Source: Lysinibacillus sp. OF-1 (lineage in GTDB: Bacteria > Bacillota > Bacilli > Bacillales_A > Planococcaceae). Taken from it: a stretch of DNA of 64,000 bases. The position numbers and the translations under genes were made by a program. The notes beneath the pieces are model-generated. The model saw only the letters and a list, made by a program, of their open reading frames with translations, was not told the origin of the DNA and ran no database searches. The stretch covers positions 4,340,001 to 4,404,000 of the forward strand of contig NZ_CP102798.1 of NCBI RefSeq assembly GCF_028356935.1, written 5' to 3'. This document shows positions 8,216-16,462 of the stretch, in pieces. Each line of letters starts with the position of its first letter. Position 1 is the first letter of the stretch.

Positions 8216-8918
8216 ATAGTTTACATACGTCATCATTACAGGCAGCTCCATCATTTCCCACCAACTTTATCGTCGGTTGATTTCCTGCTAATGCTGCCGC
8301 CTGATGTAAAGTTCGCACAAACACTTCATTTGGCTCTGCCCCTTTAATGCCATAACGGTTTTCAAACACGAAGAACGGGACACTTTGCACACCAAGTTGC
8401 TGTGCATCATAACGATCTCGATCTAAGGCCTCGCTAAAATCATTCGTTGCTAAAATAACCTTTGCCTCTTCTATATCTAAATCTAATTGTGCTATCACTT
8501 TTAATAAAAAAGCATCTTCGTTGACATCTTCTCCAGCTGTAAAATACCCTGCCATGAGAGCTTCAGTATAAGCCGCCGCCTTGCCAAACTGCTGAGTCCA
8601 CTTCGCTAAACGATGAGCCTTTTCTGTATGGGCTGTTGTCATCTTATCAAAATCATAATGCAATCCAATCTCTGCTGCTCTCACGGCGATGCCCTTCGTC
8701 ATGTCTTTCGCAGCTTCTAGCGAGATATCATATTTTTTAGCCATCCCCTCGTAAAAAGAGGGGGCATTCACTTTCGGCGTATCTGGCCCTATTTGGTATG
8801 CTTTATATTCTATTTCTACTTGCTCTGTATAGCCCGCAACATCAATAGCTCGCTCCAATTCACGCTTACCAATATAACAAAATGGACATGTGAAATCAGA
8901 AAAAACTTCAATTTTCAT
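8214..8918 (-). CDS. DsbA-family dithiol oxidoreductase (FrnE-like)
   Basis: 234-aa thioredoxin-fold protein with active site CPFC at 11-14 (SDFTCPFCYIGKREL), the helical insertion typical of DsbA/2-hydroxychromene isomerase-like FrnE proteins, and the cis-proline segment GVQSVPFFV near 190. A Cys-x4-Cys pair (CNDDVC) sits at the C-terminus, a possible second thiol site. No signal peptide, so it acts in the cytosol. The start is ATG at 8918 behind GGGGGAG; the longer frame starting at 8948 would cover that RBS. It is last in the minus-strand sulfur operon, right after the exporter gene, suggesting thiol or persulfide handling. Confidence 0.85.
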   Translation of the reverse strand: MKIEVFSDFTCPFCYIGKRELERAIDVAGYTEQVEIEYKAYQIGPDTPKVNAPSFYEGMAKKYDISLEAAKDMTKGIAVRAAEIGLHYDFDKMTTAHTEKAHRLAKWTQQFGKAAAYTEALMAGYFTAGEDVNEDAFLLKVIAQLDLDIEEAKVILATNDFSEALDRDRYDAQQLGVQSVPFFVFENRYGIKGAEPNEVFVRTLHQAAALAGNQPTIKLVGNDGAACNDDVCKL

Positions 8919-8920
8919 CG

Positions 8921-9706
8921 CTACACTCCCCCTATTATATCCGCCCAAATTTTAATAGCCGTTGCAACGATCAGCACCGCTAAAATGGCTTGTAACACTT
9001 TTGTATTCAATTTTTTCCCCGCTCTTGCACCAAGAGGAGCCGCTAGCAGACTAGCTACAATTAAGATGAAAGCTGGATAATATTCAACTTGTCCCGTTAT
9101 TAATTTCCCAATGGTGCCTCCTATTGAAGAGAGAAAAGTAATGGCAAGGCTTGTCGCTATGGTCATACGTGTTGGAATTCCTAAGACAACTAGCATAATC
9201 GGTACTAATAAAAAGCCACCTGCTGCCCCCACAATTCCTGAACCAATACCAACAATCCAGGCCAAAATGATCGCCAGTGGTTTACGAAATGTCACTTCCT
9301 CCATCGGCTTATCATCAATTTGCTTTTTCGGGATAAACATCATGACAGCTGCAATCAATGCCAGGATACCATAGACAATGTTAATGCCTGATTCTGATAA
9401 GAACTTTGAACCGAAGCTCCCTACAAAGCTACCGATTAAAATAGCACTACCCATGTAGATAATAAGTGATTTATTTAAATACCCACCTTTCCGATATACC
9501 CATACACCAGCAAAGGAAGCAAAAAGCACTTGAATTGCGCTAATTCCTGAAACTGCATGCGCTGAAAAAGCCACAAAGCCTAATAATGACGGAACATACA
9601 GTAGCATCGGGAAATTAATAATAGCACCACCAATGCCGAGCATCCCCGAAACAAACGAACCGACAAAACCAATCAAAAATATGGTGAAAATCCATGCAAT
9701 ATCCAT
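8921..9706 (-). CDS. TauE/SafE-family sulfite or organosulfur exporter
   Basis: 261-aa membrane protein with about eight hydrophobic helices and the duplicated glycine-rich motif of the TSUP family ([18 protein letters not shown] near 22-39, [15 protein letters not shown] near 160). Members export sulfite, sulfoacetate or thiosulfate-like anions. In Staphylococcus a TauE protein is encoded beside cstR, so export of sulfite made by persulfide oxidation is the likely role. Its stop lies two bases before the next ATG (8918), so the two genes are probably translationally linked. Confidence 0.88.
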   Translation of the reverse strand: MDIAWIFTIFLIGFVGSFVSGMLGIGGAIINFPMLLYVPSLLGFVAFSAHAVSGISAIQVLFASFAGVWVYRKGGYLNKSLIIYMGSAILIGSFVGSFGSKFLSESGINIVYGILALIAAVMMFIPKKQIDDKPMEEVTFRKPLAIILAWIVGIGSGIVGAAGGFLLVPIMLVVLGIPTRMTIATSLAITFLSSIGGTIGKLITGQVEYYPAFILIVASLLAAPLGARAGKKLNTKVLQAILAVLIVATAIKIWADIIGGV

Positions 9707-9791
9707 TTATTTTTCCTTCTTTCTAGCTCCCATCTATCAAGATAAAGAGAAAGAAGGTTGTGCTACGTTAATAGACAACCCTCAATAAGCT

Positions 9792-10019
9792 CTATGCTTT
9801 CTGAATTAAAAATGTAATGACACCAGCAACCTCGGATTGATCTAAAATCACATGCCCTCCCGCTTTAGCCCAAGCAGGAATATCCGCTAAAGCTCCTTTA
9901 TCTGTTACTTGAACTTCTAAGATTTCCCCCGTAACTAATGTATCCATTGCCTTCTTTGTTTTCACAATAGGCATGGGACATGACAAGCCTTTTGCATCTA
10001 GTTGTAAATTTGACATCAT
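9792..10019 (-). CDS. tusA: TusA-family sulfur carrier
   Basis: 75-aa sulfur carrier; Cys14 in the CPMP motif (AKGLSCPMPIVKTKKAM) carries the persulfide. The length fits TusA when the start is ATG at 10019, behind AAAGGAG. The frame is open without a stop up to ATG 10157, which would add 46 Cys-containing residues (CNEYACMLVACKF...), but that start has no RBS and sits four bases after the previous stop; I prefer the short form. It likely passes sulfur between the rhodanese, DsrE and dioxygenase proteins encoded upstream. Confidence 0.88.
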   Translation of the reverse strand: MMSNLQLDAKGLSCPMPIVKTKKAMDTLVTGEILEVQVTDKGALADIPAWAKAGGHVILDQSEVAGVITFLIQKA

Positions 10020-10160
10020 AGTAATCTCCTTTGATCCGACAAAGGGTGTAAGCGATTTTGCCGGTTCCACTTTATTAACTTCAGGAAGGAAGAGTGCCTT
10101 CCATTCACGGAATTTACACGCTACAAGCATGCATGCGTACTCATTGCACTTTAGCATACG

Positions 10161-11288
10161 CTATCGGACAGCACAGCGATTTGGTCCAATTTCCATTTCT
10201 GTCTGTTCATCTGGTGCAGGTGTTATTTTCCCCATATTTACCTGACGAATCTCTTGATATGCATTTGGCTGTGGAGGTAATTGATCCGTGACAACACGTC
10301 TAAATTCCTCGTCACTTTGAATATTTAAACCATGGTTCTGCGCCAATAACTCTCCTAATCGTTTCGCAACCGTTCCATCTGCATTAAGCTCATCAATAAT
10401 CATGAAATGTGCTGGTAGCACTATTAATTCTTCAGACAATTTGCGATAACGCTTATAAAGTGTTTCTCGTAAATCTCCAACCCAATCTTCAGCAAGTCCA
10501 GCTAAATCAGGTCGACCAATTGAATCAATAAATAAAATATCACCCGTTAATAAATAGCTGCCGTCGATGACAAAAGATGTAGAGCCAATTGTATGACCAG
10601 GTGAATAGATAGCACCTACATCTATTTTAGAAGCACCGATTTGAACAGTGGCTCCATCAACTAGAGGTGTATAAGGAAAGACAACCTCTTCAGCATCTTT
10701 TGGTGGTAAGTAGTAAGCTGCACCAGTTTCTTCTGCTATATGGCGTCCACCTGAAATATGGTCGGCATGTAAATGTGTATCAAAAACATATTTAATTGTA
10801 ACGTTCTTCTGTTCAGCGAAGCTTGTAAATACATCTGTAAATCTCACAGCATCAATAATCGCTGCCTCACCTTCAGAAATGACCATATATGAAAGGCAGC
10901 CCTTTCCTAAACGGACGAATTGATACAGCTCTCCACCACCTGTTAAATCACCAACTTTAATCGGCTCTAAATATTCACTCCAAGATTTCATGCCTCCTGC
11001 TAAATAGGCAACATCACGACCTGCCTCAGACAACATTTCAGCGACCATCAATGATGAGCCTTCTTTGGCACAGACAACTAATACTGTTTGTTCAGCCGGA
11101 ATTTTAGGTAAAATATCTTCAATCCCATCTAACAACTCAAAGTACGGGATATTTAGGTACTCAAATCGATGTCCCTCCATTTTCCAATCTTCAAATGCCT
11201 CTGCATTACGAACATCTAAAATAAACAGCGCTTCATTATTAATGACCTTTTTAGCAACTTGTGATGCACTCCACTTTTGAATAGACAT
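10161..11288 (-). CDS. Rhodanese-metallo-beta-lactamase fusion, persulfide dioxygenase (CstB/ETHE1-like)
   Basis: 375 aa. An N-terminal rhodanese domain (about 5-108, active Cys73 in VVCAKEGSS) is followed by an ETHE1-type beta-lactamase fold with HLHADH (172-177), His232 (SPGHTIGS), Asp250 (TGDILFID) and His294 (LPAH). Such enzymes oxidise low-molecular-weight persulfides to sulfite or thiosulfate; Staphylococcus CstB has the same two activities. The start is ATG at 11288 with GGGGGT before it. The longer frame from 11303 would run through a CstR-type site at 11294-11309. The TauE exporter downstream may remove the product. Confidence 0.88.
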   Translation of the reverse strand: MSIQKWSASQVAKKVINNEALFILDVRNAEAFEDWKMEGHRFEYLNIPYFELLDGIEDILPKIPAEQTVLVVCAKEGSSLMVAEMLSEAGRDVAYLAGGMKSWSEYLEPIKVGDLTGGGELYQFVRLGKGCLSYMVISEGEAAIIDAVRFTDVFTSFAEQKNVTIKYVFDTHLHADHISGGRHIAEETGAAYYLPPKDAEEVVFPYTPLVDGATVQIGASKIDVGAIYSPGHTIGSTSFVIDGSYLLTGDILFIDSIGRPDLAGLAEDWVGDLRETLYKRYRKLSEELIVLPAHFMIIDELNADGTVAKRLGELLAQNHGLNIQSDEEFRRVVTDQLPPQPNAYQEIRQVNMGKITPAPDEQTEMEIGPNRCAVR

Positions 11289-11293
11289 ACATT

Positions 11294-11309
11294 TTACCCC
11301 CATAGGTAT
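11294..11309. promoter_or_regulatory. CstR-type site before the persulfide dioxygenase gene
   Basis: TTACC-N6-GGTAT, one mismatch from the ATACC-N6-GGTAT motif. It overlaps the RBS, so it could act as a roadblock or as part of an internal promoter. Confidence 0.5.
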
Positions 11310-11369
11310 GATTTCAATGTTTTTTATAGCGGAGAGCTATAGTCACTCCCCACTCTCAAGAACAAATTA

Positions 11370-11765
11370 CTAGAAAGTTAGTGATGGCGCTGCATCTTTG
11401 GCAAACTCAAGGAAAGTTACAGCTCCACCTACTTCAATACCGTCAATAAAATCATCTGTTGATAAACCCATGACATCCATAGTCATTTGACAAGCAATAA
11501 ATTTCACCCCTAGTTCTTGTGCCATTTCCACCAGTTGTGGGATGGCTGGTACATTTGCTTTTGAAAAACCTTTTGCATAATGCTCCGCGCCAGCAGGCAT
11601 CGGTAGTACATGCATCCCTTGTTTATGAATGAGATTCAGCCCTTCAAACGTAAAGAAGATGGCTACCTCCTTCTCAGAAGCTGCCGCAGCCGTTGCGATA
11701 TTAAACACTTTATATGCATCAAATAAACCACCATTACTTGCAATGATTGCTACCTTGTTTGACAT
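11370..11765 (-). CDS. DsrE-family sulfur-relay protein
   Basis: 131 aa, DsrE/DsrF/peroxiredoxin-like fold. It starts with VAIIASNGGLFDAYKVFNIA and carries the family cysteine Cys92 in IACQMTMDVMG, the position that accepts sulfane sulfur in DsrE-type proteins. In Staphylococcus CstA, TusA-like, rhodanese and DsrE modules are joined in one chain; here DsrE is a separate gene directly downstream of a TusA-rhodanese gene (16 bp gap), which supports a shared sulfur-transfer route. A good RBS (AGGAGG) precedes the ATG. The protein is cytosolic. Confidence 0.88.
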   Translation of the reverse strand: MSNKVAIIASNGGLFDAYKVFNIATAAAASEKEVAIFFTFEGLNLIHKQGMHVLPMPAGAEHYAKGFSKANVPAIPQLVEMAQELGVKFIACQMTMDVMGLSTDDFIDGIEVGGAVTFLEFAKDAAPSLTF

Positions 11766-11781
11766 CTTAAATTCCTCCTAA

Positions 11782-12330
11782 TTAAATGCTTTTTGTTAAA
11801 TTGCCCGTCCAGGATGTCATCCCCGGCAAGACATTAAATACCTTTGTAAAACCATGTGAAGCGAGCTTTTGTGCAGCCATATCACTGCGTGTTCCTGTAC
11901 GACAGATGACATAAATCTCCTGCTCTTTATCAAGCTCCGTAAGTCGTGCCATTAGTTCACCCATCGGAATAGATTTTGCTCCCTCAATATGTCCAAAAGC
12001 GAATTCTGTCTCCTCACGTACATCAAGAATCAATCCCTCACGATTGGTAATCTGCTCTAGATCAATTATTTGACCAAATGTCATCTCTACTATTTGTTCA
12101 TTTGTACATTTGCGAATATAATGCTTTAGCACACCGTCTGCCTCTAACGTACCAATGTATTGATGACCGACCGTTTCAGCCCATGCAGCAATATCCGCTT
12201 TTGATCCTTTATCTGTCGCAGAAACTTCTAAAATTTGACCATCCAGTAAATCAGCCATCACCTTCTTCGTTTTCACTATCGGCATTGGACAAGATAGTCC
12301 TTTAGCATCTAGCTGAAAATCAGACTTCAT
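11782..12330 (-). CDS. TusA-rhodanese fusion protein
   Basis: 182 aa. TusA domain at 1-75 with Cys14 (CPMP) and a further Cys75, then a rhodanese domain at about 83-180 with Cys143 in ICRTGTRS. It combines a sulfur acceptor and a sulfurtransferase and resembles two of the three modules of CstA. The start chosen is ATG 12330; the ATG at 12348 overlaps the GGAGG that serves as its RBS. A perfect ATACC-N6-GGTAT site lies at 12349-12364 immediately upstream. It stands in the middle of the sulfur operon. Confidence 0.87.
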   Translation of the reverse strand: MKSDFQLDAKGLSCPMPIVKTKKVMADLLDGQILEVSATDKGSKADIAAWAETVGHQYIGTLEADGVLKHYIRKCTNEQIVEMTFGQIIDLEQITNREGLILDVREETEFAFGHIEGAKSIPMGELMARLTELDKEQEIYVICRTGTRSDMAAQKLASHGFTKVFNVLPGMTSWTGNLTKSI

Positions 12331-12348
12331 ACACCTAACAACCTCCAT

Positions 12349-12364
12349 ATACCTACATGGGTAT
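12349..12364. promoter_or_regulatory. CstR-type site before the TusA-rhodanese gene
   Basis: ATACCTACATGGGTAT, a perfect ATACC-N6-GGTAT. No clear -35/-10 pair surrounds it, so it may control an internal promoter or act as a roadblock. Confidence 0.6.
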
Positions 12365-12393
12365 TATTTTTACTAAAAAAATATAGCTATGCT

Positions 12394-12693
12394 CTATATT
12401 TTTACTGCGCCTTCCCAAGCAAGCATACCACCAGCCATGTTGGATACAATAAAGCCATTACTTTCTAGTATTTGAGTAGCACGACCACTACGTCCACCTG
12501 ATCGACAAACCATAATATACGGCTCATTCTTATTTAATTCATGTAGTCGAAACTCTAATAATCCGAGCGGGATATGAATAACACCTGGAATATGACCAGT
12601 CTCTACCTCATTTACCTCTCGTACATCAATAAGATTCAACTTGCTTCCCTGCTCCATTGCTTGTTGAACTTCTTTTGCTGTAATTTCCTTCAT
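12394..12693 (-). CDS. Single-domain rhodanese
   Basis: 99-aa sulfurtransferase formed by one rhodanese domain: LIDVREVNEVETGHIPG near 21-37 and the active-site loop CRSGGRSG with Cys63. The six-residue loop after Cys is the thiosulfate/persulfide type, not the longer phosphatase type. Cytosolic, no signal or membrane segment. It lies 11 bp after the membrane-anchored rhodanese gene and shares its transcript, preceded by a GGAGG RBS. It probably relays sulfane sulfur within the island; its individual donor and acceptor cannot be told from sequence. Confidence 0.88.
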   Translation of the reverse strand: MKEITAKEVQQAMEQGSKLNLIDVREVNEVETGHIPGVIHIPLGLLEFRLHELNKNEPYIMVCRSGGRSGRATQILESNGFIVSNMAGGMLAWEGAVKI

Positions 12694-12704
12694 TTTTCCT
12701 CCTC

Positions 12705-13046
12705 CTAGTATGCACTCATTCCGCCACGAACATTGGTAACATGCTTAAAGCCTTGTTTTTTTAGTTTCTTACAAGCCTGGCTACTTCGCATTCCACTTTG
12801 ACAAATGACAATAATTTCTTTGTCCTTTGGTAGTTTGTCAAAGCTTGATCCAAGCGGAACATTTTTAAATTGCGGAATGTTACGTCCCTTATACTCAGCT
12901 GGTGTACGCACATCAATAAATACCTTATCTTTATCATTAAGCATATTTTTTAATTGTGCAGCAGAAATTGAATGAATACCTTTAGTAGGCTTCATTCGCC
13001 AAATGAAAAACGCTGCGATAAGCGCAATAACAATCCATGTTTCCAT
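12705..13046 (-). CDS. Membrane-anchored rhodanese
   Basis: 113 aa. Residues 3-16 form an N-terminal membrane segment (WIVIALIAAFFIW), followed by a rhodanese domain with IDVRTPAEYKG (44-54) and active loop CQSGMRSS (Cys82). The anchor would place the sulfurtransferase at the cytoplasmic face, near the exporter or the membrane-bound cytochrome. It is the first gene after cstR on the minus strand, with a CstR-type site at 13066-13081 in between. Small YqhL/YibN-like membrane rhodaneses are common in Bacillales. Confidence 0.87.
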   Translation of the reverse strand: METWIVIALIAAFFIWRMKPTKGIHSISAAQLKNMLNDKDKVFIDVRTPAEYKGRNIPQFKNVPLGSSFDKLPKDKEIIVICQSGMRSSQACKKLKKQGFKHVTNVRGGMSAY

Positions 13047-13065
13047 GTGATCACTCTCCTTCTTT

Positions 13066-13081
13066 ATACATTTTGGGGTAT
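13066..13081. promoter_or_regulatory. CstR-type site between cstR and the rhodanese genes
   Basis: ATACA-N6-GGTAT, one mismatch from the motif, in the 42-bp gap between cstR and the first rhodanese gene. Confidence 0.5.
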
Positions 13082-13088
13082 ATCAAAA

Positions 13089-13349
13089 CTATCGACTTTT
13101 CACAACTAAATCCATTGCCTCTTGAATAGCGAAATTCACTTTTTCTGCATCACCTTTAGCTGTTGATACACAATCCAATAAATTTTCACTAACAATAACA
13201 CCTATCGTCTTATCAACCGCGGAACGTACGGCAGATAGCTGCGTTATCACATCCTTACAGTTTTGACCGTCTTCCATCATACGTAAAATACCCCGTAATT
13301 GGCCTTCCATACGTTTCACACGATTTGCTGTGTTAGAACCATAAGCCAT
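13089..13349 (-). CDS. cstR: Persulfide-sensing repressor CstR (CsoR family)
   Basis: 86-aa all-helical repressor. With the start at ATG 13349 (RBS GGAGGGGG) the two cysteines fall at 31 and 60, the exact pair that forms the tri/tetrasulfide bridge in Staphylococcus CstR. The copper ligands of CsoR are absent: residue 61 is Val, not His. The longer frame to 13454 would translate through the operator and promoter, so it is rejected. It probably controls the island and itself through the palindrome at 13403-13424, with de-repression when hydropersulfides accumulate. Confidence 0.92.
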   Translation of the reverse strand: MAYGSNTANRVKRMEGQLRGILRMMEDGQNCKDVITQLSAVRSAVDKTIGVIVSENLLDCVSTAKGDAEKVNFAIQEAMDLVVKSR

Positions 13350-13400
13350 GCTGTTTGCGCCCCCCTCCATAACGATTGATTGAACTTGCTTACGTGATTT

Positions 13401-13429
13401 ATAATATACCCCATAAGGTATATTGTCAA
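13401..13429 (-). promoter_or_regulatory. cstR promoter with CstR-type operator
   Basis: On the minus strand TTGACA (13424-13429), 17-bp spacer, TATTAT (13401-13406). A palindrome with 8-bp arms, AATATACC (13403-13410) and GGTATATT (13417-13424), fills the spacer. The geometry is the same as at the CoA-disulfide reductase promoter. Confidence 0.8.
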
Positions 13430-13525
13430 CGGGAAAGTCCCTACTTTTTTTCATAGTTCGCTCTTTCCGTCATACCGCTTCACTCATCTCGTTTCAGATT
13501 TAATCCATCTCTCAGGATTGTCCGC

Positions 13526-13564
13526 AAAAAAATCCCTGTTACGAGTTGTAACTCATAACAGGGA
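13526..13564 (-). terminator. hmp terminator
   Basis: TCCCTGTTA and TAACAGGGA arms, extended by GAGTT/AACTC, followed on the minus strand by a seven-T run. Confidence 0.9.
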
Positions 13565-13577
13565 CCTACACATTATA

Positions 13578-14744
13578 TTATTTAGCTAATTGCATGGCTG
13601 GTCCGAAGAATTCATAGTGAATTTTTTCATCTTTCACGCCAATTTCCTGTAAGTTTTTAATAACAGCTTCCATAAAGCCTACAGGCCCACATACATAAAC
13701 ATCTGCATTATTAGCAACTTTTTCTGCTAATAACTCTTTTGTAATAAGCTTATCTTCTTCAGAGAATAAAGCTGTATAGGATGCATTCGGTAGTACCTTT
13801 ACTTTCTCCTGAATGTCATCGCTGAACGCTACAACTTTCTCATTACGAGCACATTGGATAAAGTTTACTTCATTCACTGCATCATCATGTAAAGATTGCA
13901 ACATACTGTTTAAAGGTGTTACACCGATACCACCACTTACAAATGTAATTGGTGCAGCCGTTTCTTCTAAAACAAATAACCCAGCTGGAGCACTTACATC
14001 AACTAAATCTCCTACTTGTAAGTCATCATGAATATAGTTTGAAACTTTACCATTTGGCGTATGATCGCTTTCTCGTTTTACAGAAATACGATAGCCGTCT
14101 TCTGCATTCGCTTGTGAAAGTGTGTATTGACGGTTCATCAAATACTCTTCGCCTGGCACTTTCACACGGATGCTAATATATTGACCTGGTTCATAAGCTG
14201 GCAGTGGTGAGCCATCTTCATTCACAAAGTAAACGGATGTAACTAAGTCACTTTCAACAACTTTCTTCGCCACTTTTAATGGTTTAAATAAACGCCATCC
14301 ACCGTTATTCTCAGTTTTCTGGTATAACTCTTCTTCTACTTGAATGAAAATATCTGCTATAACGCCATATGCCTCAGCCCATGCATTAATAATGTCATCG
14401 GTTGCTGCGTCACCAAGTACTTCCTTAATAGCTTTTAATAAGTTTTCCCCAACGATTGGGTAATGTTCAGGTAAAATACCTAAACTACGGTGTTTATGTG
14501 CTATAAGCATTACTGCTGGTAAAATTGCTTCTAAATTTCCAATATGAACTGCAGCAGCATAAACAGTGTTAGCTAATGCTGTTTGCTGACGACCTTGTTC
14601 TTGGTTCGTGTGATTAAAAATATTTAATAATTCTGGATGAGCTTGAAACATATTTTTGTAAAACGTCTTCGTGATCTCAACACCGTGAACTTCTAATACA
14701 GGTACTGTTGCTTTAATAATTTGAATTGTTTCTTGTTTTAACAT
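13578..14744 (-). CDS. hmp: Flavohaemoglobin, nitric oxide dioxygenase
   Basis: 388 aa converting NO plus O2 to nitrate with NAD(P)H. Globin domain at 1-140 with distal Tyr29 and proximal His85 (AHKHRSLG), reductase domain with the FAD motif RQYTLS (205-210) and the NAD motif GGIGVTP (271-277). The start is ATG 14744, which gives Tyr29/His85 numbering identical to known Hmp proteins; upstream in-frame ATGs lack an RBS and run through the promoter. It is divergent from nsrR with NsrR-type palindromes between, so NO-controlled expression is expected. Confidence 0.95.
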   Translation of the reverse strand: MLKQETIQIIKATVPVLEVHGVEITKTFYKNMFQAHPELLNIFNHTNQEQGRQQTALANTVYAAAVHIGNLEAILPAVMLIAHKHRSLGILPEHYPIVGENLLKAIKEVLGDAATDDIINAWAEAYGVIADIFIQVEEELYQKTENNGGWRLFKPLKVAKKVVESDLVTSVYFVNEDGSPLPAYEPGQYISIRVKVPGEEYLMNRQYTLSQANAEDGYRISVKRESDHTPNGKVSNYIHDDLQVGDLVDVSAPAGLFVLEETAAPITFVSGGIGVTPLNSMLQSLHDDAVNEVNFIQCARNEKVVAFSDDIQEKVKVLPNASYTALFSEEDKLITKELLAEKVANNADVYVCGPVGFMEAVIKNLQEIGVKDEKIHYEFFGPAMQLAK

Positions 14745-14770
14745 ATCGCTTACCATCCTTTCGTGATTAC

Positions 14771-14799
14771 AATATAACCCTTTCATTTTCTTAAAGCAA
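14771..14799 (-). promoter_or_regulatory. hmp promoter
   Basis: Minus strand TTGCTT (14794-14799), 17-bp spacer, TATATT (14771-14776). The first NsrR-type site abuts the -35 box. Confidence 0.65.
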
Positions 14800-14800
14800 T

Positions 14801-14859
14801 ATTTTAAATACATCTTTAACAAAATGGACATAATTAATGTATTTTAAATACATCTTTAA
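14801..14859. promoter_or_regulatory. Two NsrR-type operators 40 bp apart
   Basis: The 19-mer ATTTTAAATACATCTTTAA occurs at 14801-14819 and again at 14841-14859, exactly 40 bp apart. The second copy completes the palindrome ATGTATTTTAAATACAT, which matches the known Bacillus NsrR site; the first has a weaker left half. Confidence 0.8.
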
Positions 14860-14875
14860 AAATGGTTTGAAAATA

Positions 14876-14903
14876 TTATACTTCAATGTAAAAATGCTAT
14901 AAT
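14876..14903 (+). promoter_or_regulatory. nsrR promoter
   Basis: TTATAC (14876-14881), 16-bp spacer, TATAAT (14898-14903); RBS near 14922. Confidence 0.55.
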
Positions 14904-14934
14904 TATTTTGAATTATAGAAAGTAGGGTGTTCTG

Positions 14935-15372
14935 ATGCGCTTAACTTTATACACAGACTACTCTCTGCGTACTCTTATTTATCTAGGTGCGAAGGAAGAT
15001 GGTCAATTATCAACTATTCAAGAGATTTCAGATGCTTATAATATATCGAAAAACCATTTAATGAAGGTGACACATCAGCTTGGATTATTAGGGTATATCG
15101 AAACGATTCGTGGACGTGGTGGTGGCATTCGCTTAGCCATCGATCCAAAAACCATTACTATCGGTGAAATTGTTCGTCATACAGAAGAAGATTTTCATCT
15201 TGTAGAATGTTTCGATAAAGAAAATAATCTATGTAAAATAGCCCCAGAATGTCAGCTGAAAGGTGTTCTGTATGAAGCTTTACAAGCCTATTTGAACGTA
15301 TTAGATCGCTATACATTAGACGATTTCTTACATTCCAAAGAAAAGTTAATGGCTCTTCTGCTTGGGAAATAA
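14935..15372 (+). CDS. nsrR: NO-sensing Rrf2-family repressor NsrR
   Basis: 145-aa iron-sulfur transcription factor. An N-terminal winged helix (residues 1-65) is followed by the cluster-binding loop with Cys92, Cys100 and Cys106; Asp8 is also present. These are the residues that hold the [4Fe-4S] cluster of Bacillus NsrR. NO destroys the cluster and releases DNA. It is divergent from hmp, so it most likely represses hmp and perhaps itself through the two palindromes in the 190-bp intergenic region. Length and residue numbers match B. subtilis NsrR closely. Confidence 0.93.
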   Translation: MRLTLYTDYSLRTLIYLGAKEDGQLSTIQEISDAYNISKNHLMKVTHQLGLLGYIETIRGRGGGIRLAIDPKTITIGEIVRHTEEDFHLVECFDKENNLCKIAPECQLKGVLYEALQAYLNVLDRYTLDDFLHSKEKLMALLLGK

Positions 15373-15407
15373 AAATACCCGCTCAACCTTTGTTGAACGG
15401 GTATTTC
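15373..15407. terminator. Bidirectional terminator nsrR / GNAT gene
   Basis: AAATACCCG-TCAAC pairs with GTTGAACGGGTATTT; A-rich on one side, T-rich on the other. Confidence 0.8.
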
Positions 15408-15420
15408 TTTATGAAGATAC

Positions 15421-16401
15421 TTATAATGCCTTTGAAAAGAAAATCATATCTAATGCGCGAATGCCGTTTTCATAAATAGGCTCTGGATAATGGCGGAAGA
15501 AATCTTTTTCAATAGCCTCCATGCGAAAGCCTGCTTTTTGATAAAAGGCAATATTATCAATACTTGAGTTGGCTGTTCCAACAAGCACTGTTTGATAGCC
15601 TTCCTTCTGGCATATTTCAGTGAGTTGTCGTAATACCTCTTTGCCCATTCCCTTCCCTTGGTACTTTGGCACAATAGCAATATTCTTCAACTCGATCGTT
15701 GTATCAGATTGCGCAATGACTAACGCCACCCCCACCAGCAGCTCCCCACACTTAATTTCAAATAAAGTGCCTTTATCTAAGTATTCTCGAACTACCATTT
15801 CACTTTCATCAGCTAGCATTAATTGTGGTAAAAAATCTTCACGATTGCCATCTACCTTCTGTAGGGATATTCGATAACGGACAAAATCTTCACGTTCAAA
15901 GACATTTAACACACACGGTTGTTTTTCCTTCACCTCCAACCATGAATGCTCCTCTGGATATTTACTTTCCACACCTAATCGAATAAAAGGCAGTTTTTCT
16001 TGTGCTTTTTGTGATCGGATATTTACCTTCCGAGCCCCAGCAAAAACCCGTGCTAGTCCTAGCTCGAAAAATGCAATGTCTAAGATAGCTGTTTTGGCTT
16101 CAAGATTATAGTCTTTCCCCCAAAATTGGTGACCTAGCCAAGAGCCAATATGACAGCTCTTTTTATCATGATCTATAAACATTAGGGATGTTACACCAAT
16201 CAGTTGCCCTTCCTCATTCAAAACTACACGAGGAACCGTCTTCCCCTCTTCCTCGTCCACACATTCACGTTTGATAAAATTAATGGTATCTTCTACCTTA
16301 CCAGCAGGTAACCCGAGGGCATCTCGCACCTGCGGCATAGAAGATAACTCATGCATCGCCTCAGCATATTTAATATCATGCTTCACTAAAGTTACCGCCA
16401 T
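15421..16401 (-). CDS. Tandem GNAT acetyltransferase
   Basis: 326 aa with two acetyltransferase-fold halves. Residues 1-170 resemble RimJ/RimL-type N-acetyltransferases (IGVTSLMFIDHDKKSCHIGSWLG, then NIRSQK). Residues 190-326 form a second GNAT domain with the acetyl-CoA loop YQGKGMGKEVLRQL and the typical NIAFYQKAGF strand-helix. The acceptor is unknown. The start is ATG 16401 behind AAAGGGG; the longer frame to 16443 lacks an RBS. It is monocistronic, ending at the shared terminator. Fusion of two GNAT folds, one possibly without activity, is common in Bacillales. Confidence 0.8.
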   Translation of the reverse strand: MAVTLVKHDIKYAEAMHELSSMPQVRDALGLPAGKVEDTINFIKRECVDEEEGKTVPRVVLNEEGQLIGVTSLMFIDHDKKSCHIGSWLGHQFWGKDYNLEAKTAILDIAFFELGLARVFAGARKVNIRSQKAQEKLPFIRLGVESKYPEEHSWLEVKEKQPCVLNVFEREDFVRYRISLQKVDGNREDFLPQLMLADESEMVVREYLDKGTLFEIKCGELLVGVALVIAQSDTTIELKNIAIVPKYQGKGMGKEVLRQLTEICQKEGYQTVLVGTANSSIDNIAFYQKAGFRMEAIEKDFFRHYPEPIYENGIRALDMIFFSKAL

Positions 16402-16462
16402 CCTCAATTCCCCTTTTACTACTATTTTTTGTTTTCTTTTCATTATTTATATTCCTAATTCA

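Noticed and set aside
7036..13349. Sulfide:quinone reductase in the sulfur island
   Set aside because: It is expected from the Staphylococcus cst locus, but no second flavoprotein of that type is encoded here; the only pyridine-nucleotide disulfide reductase fold is the CoA-disulfide reductase at 4788.
13350..13454. N-terminal extension of CstR to 121 aa
   Set aside because: It would be encoded by the operator and the promoter; the 86-aa form gives the exact Cys31/Cys60 spacing of CstR.
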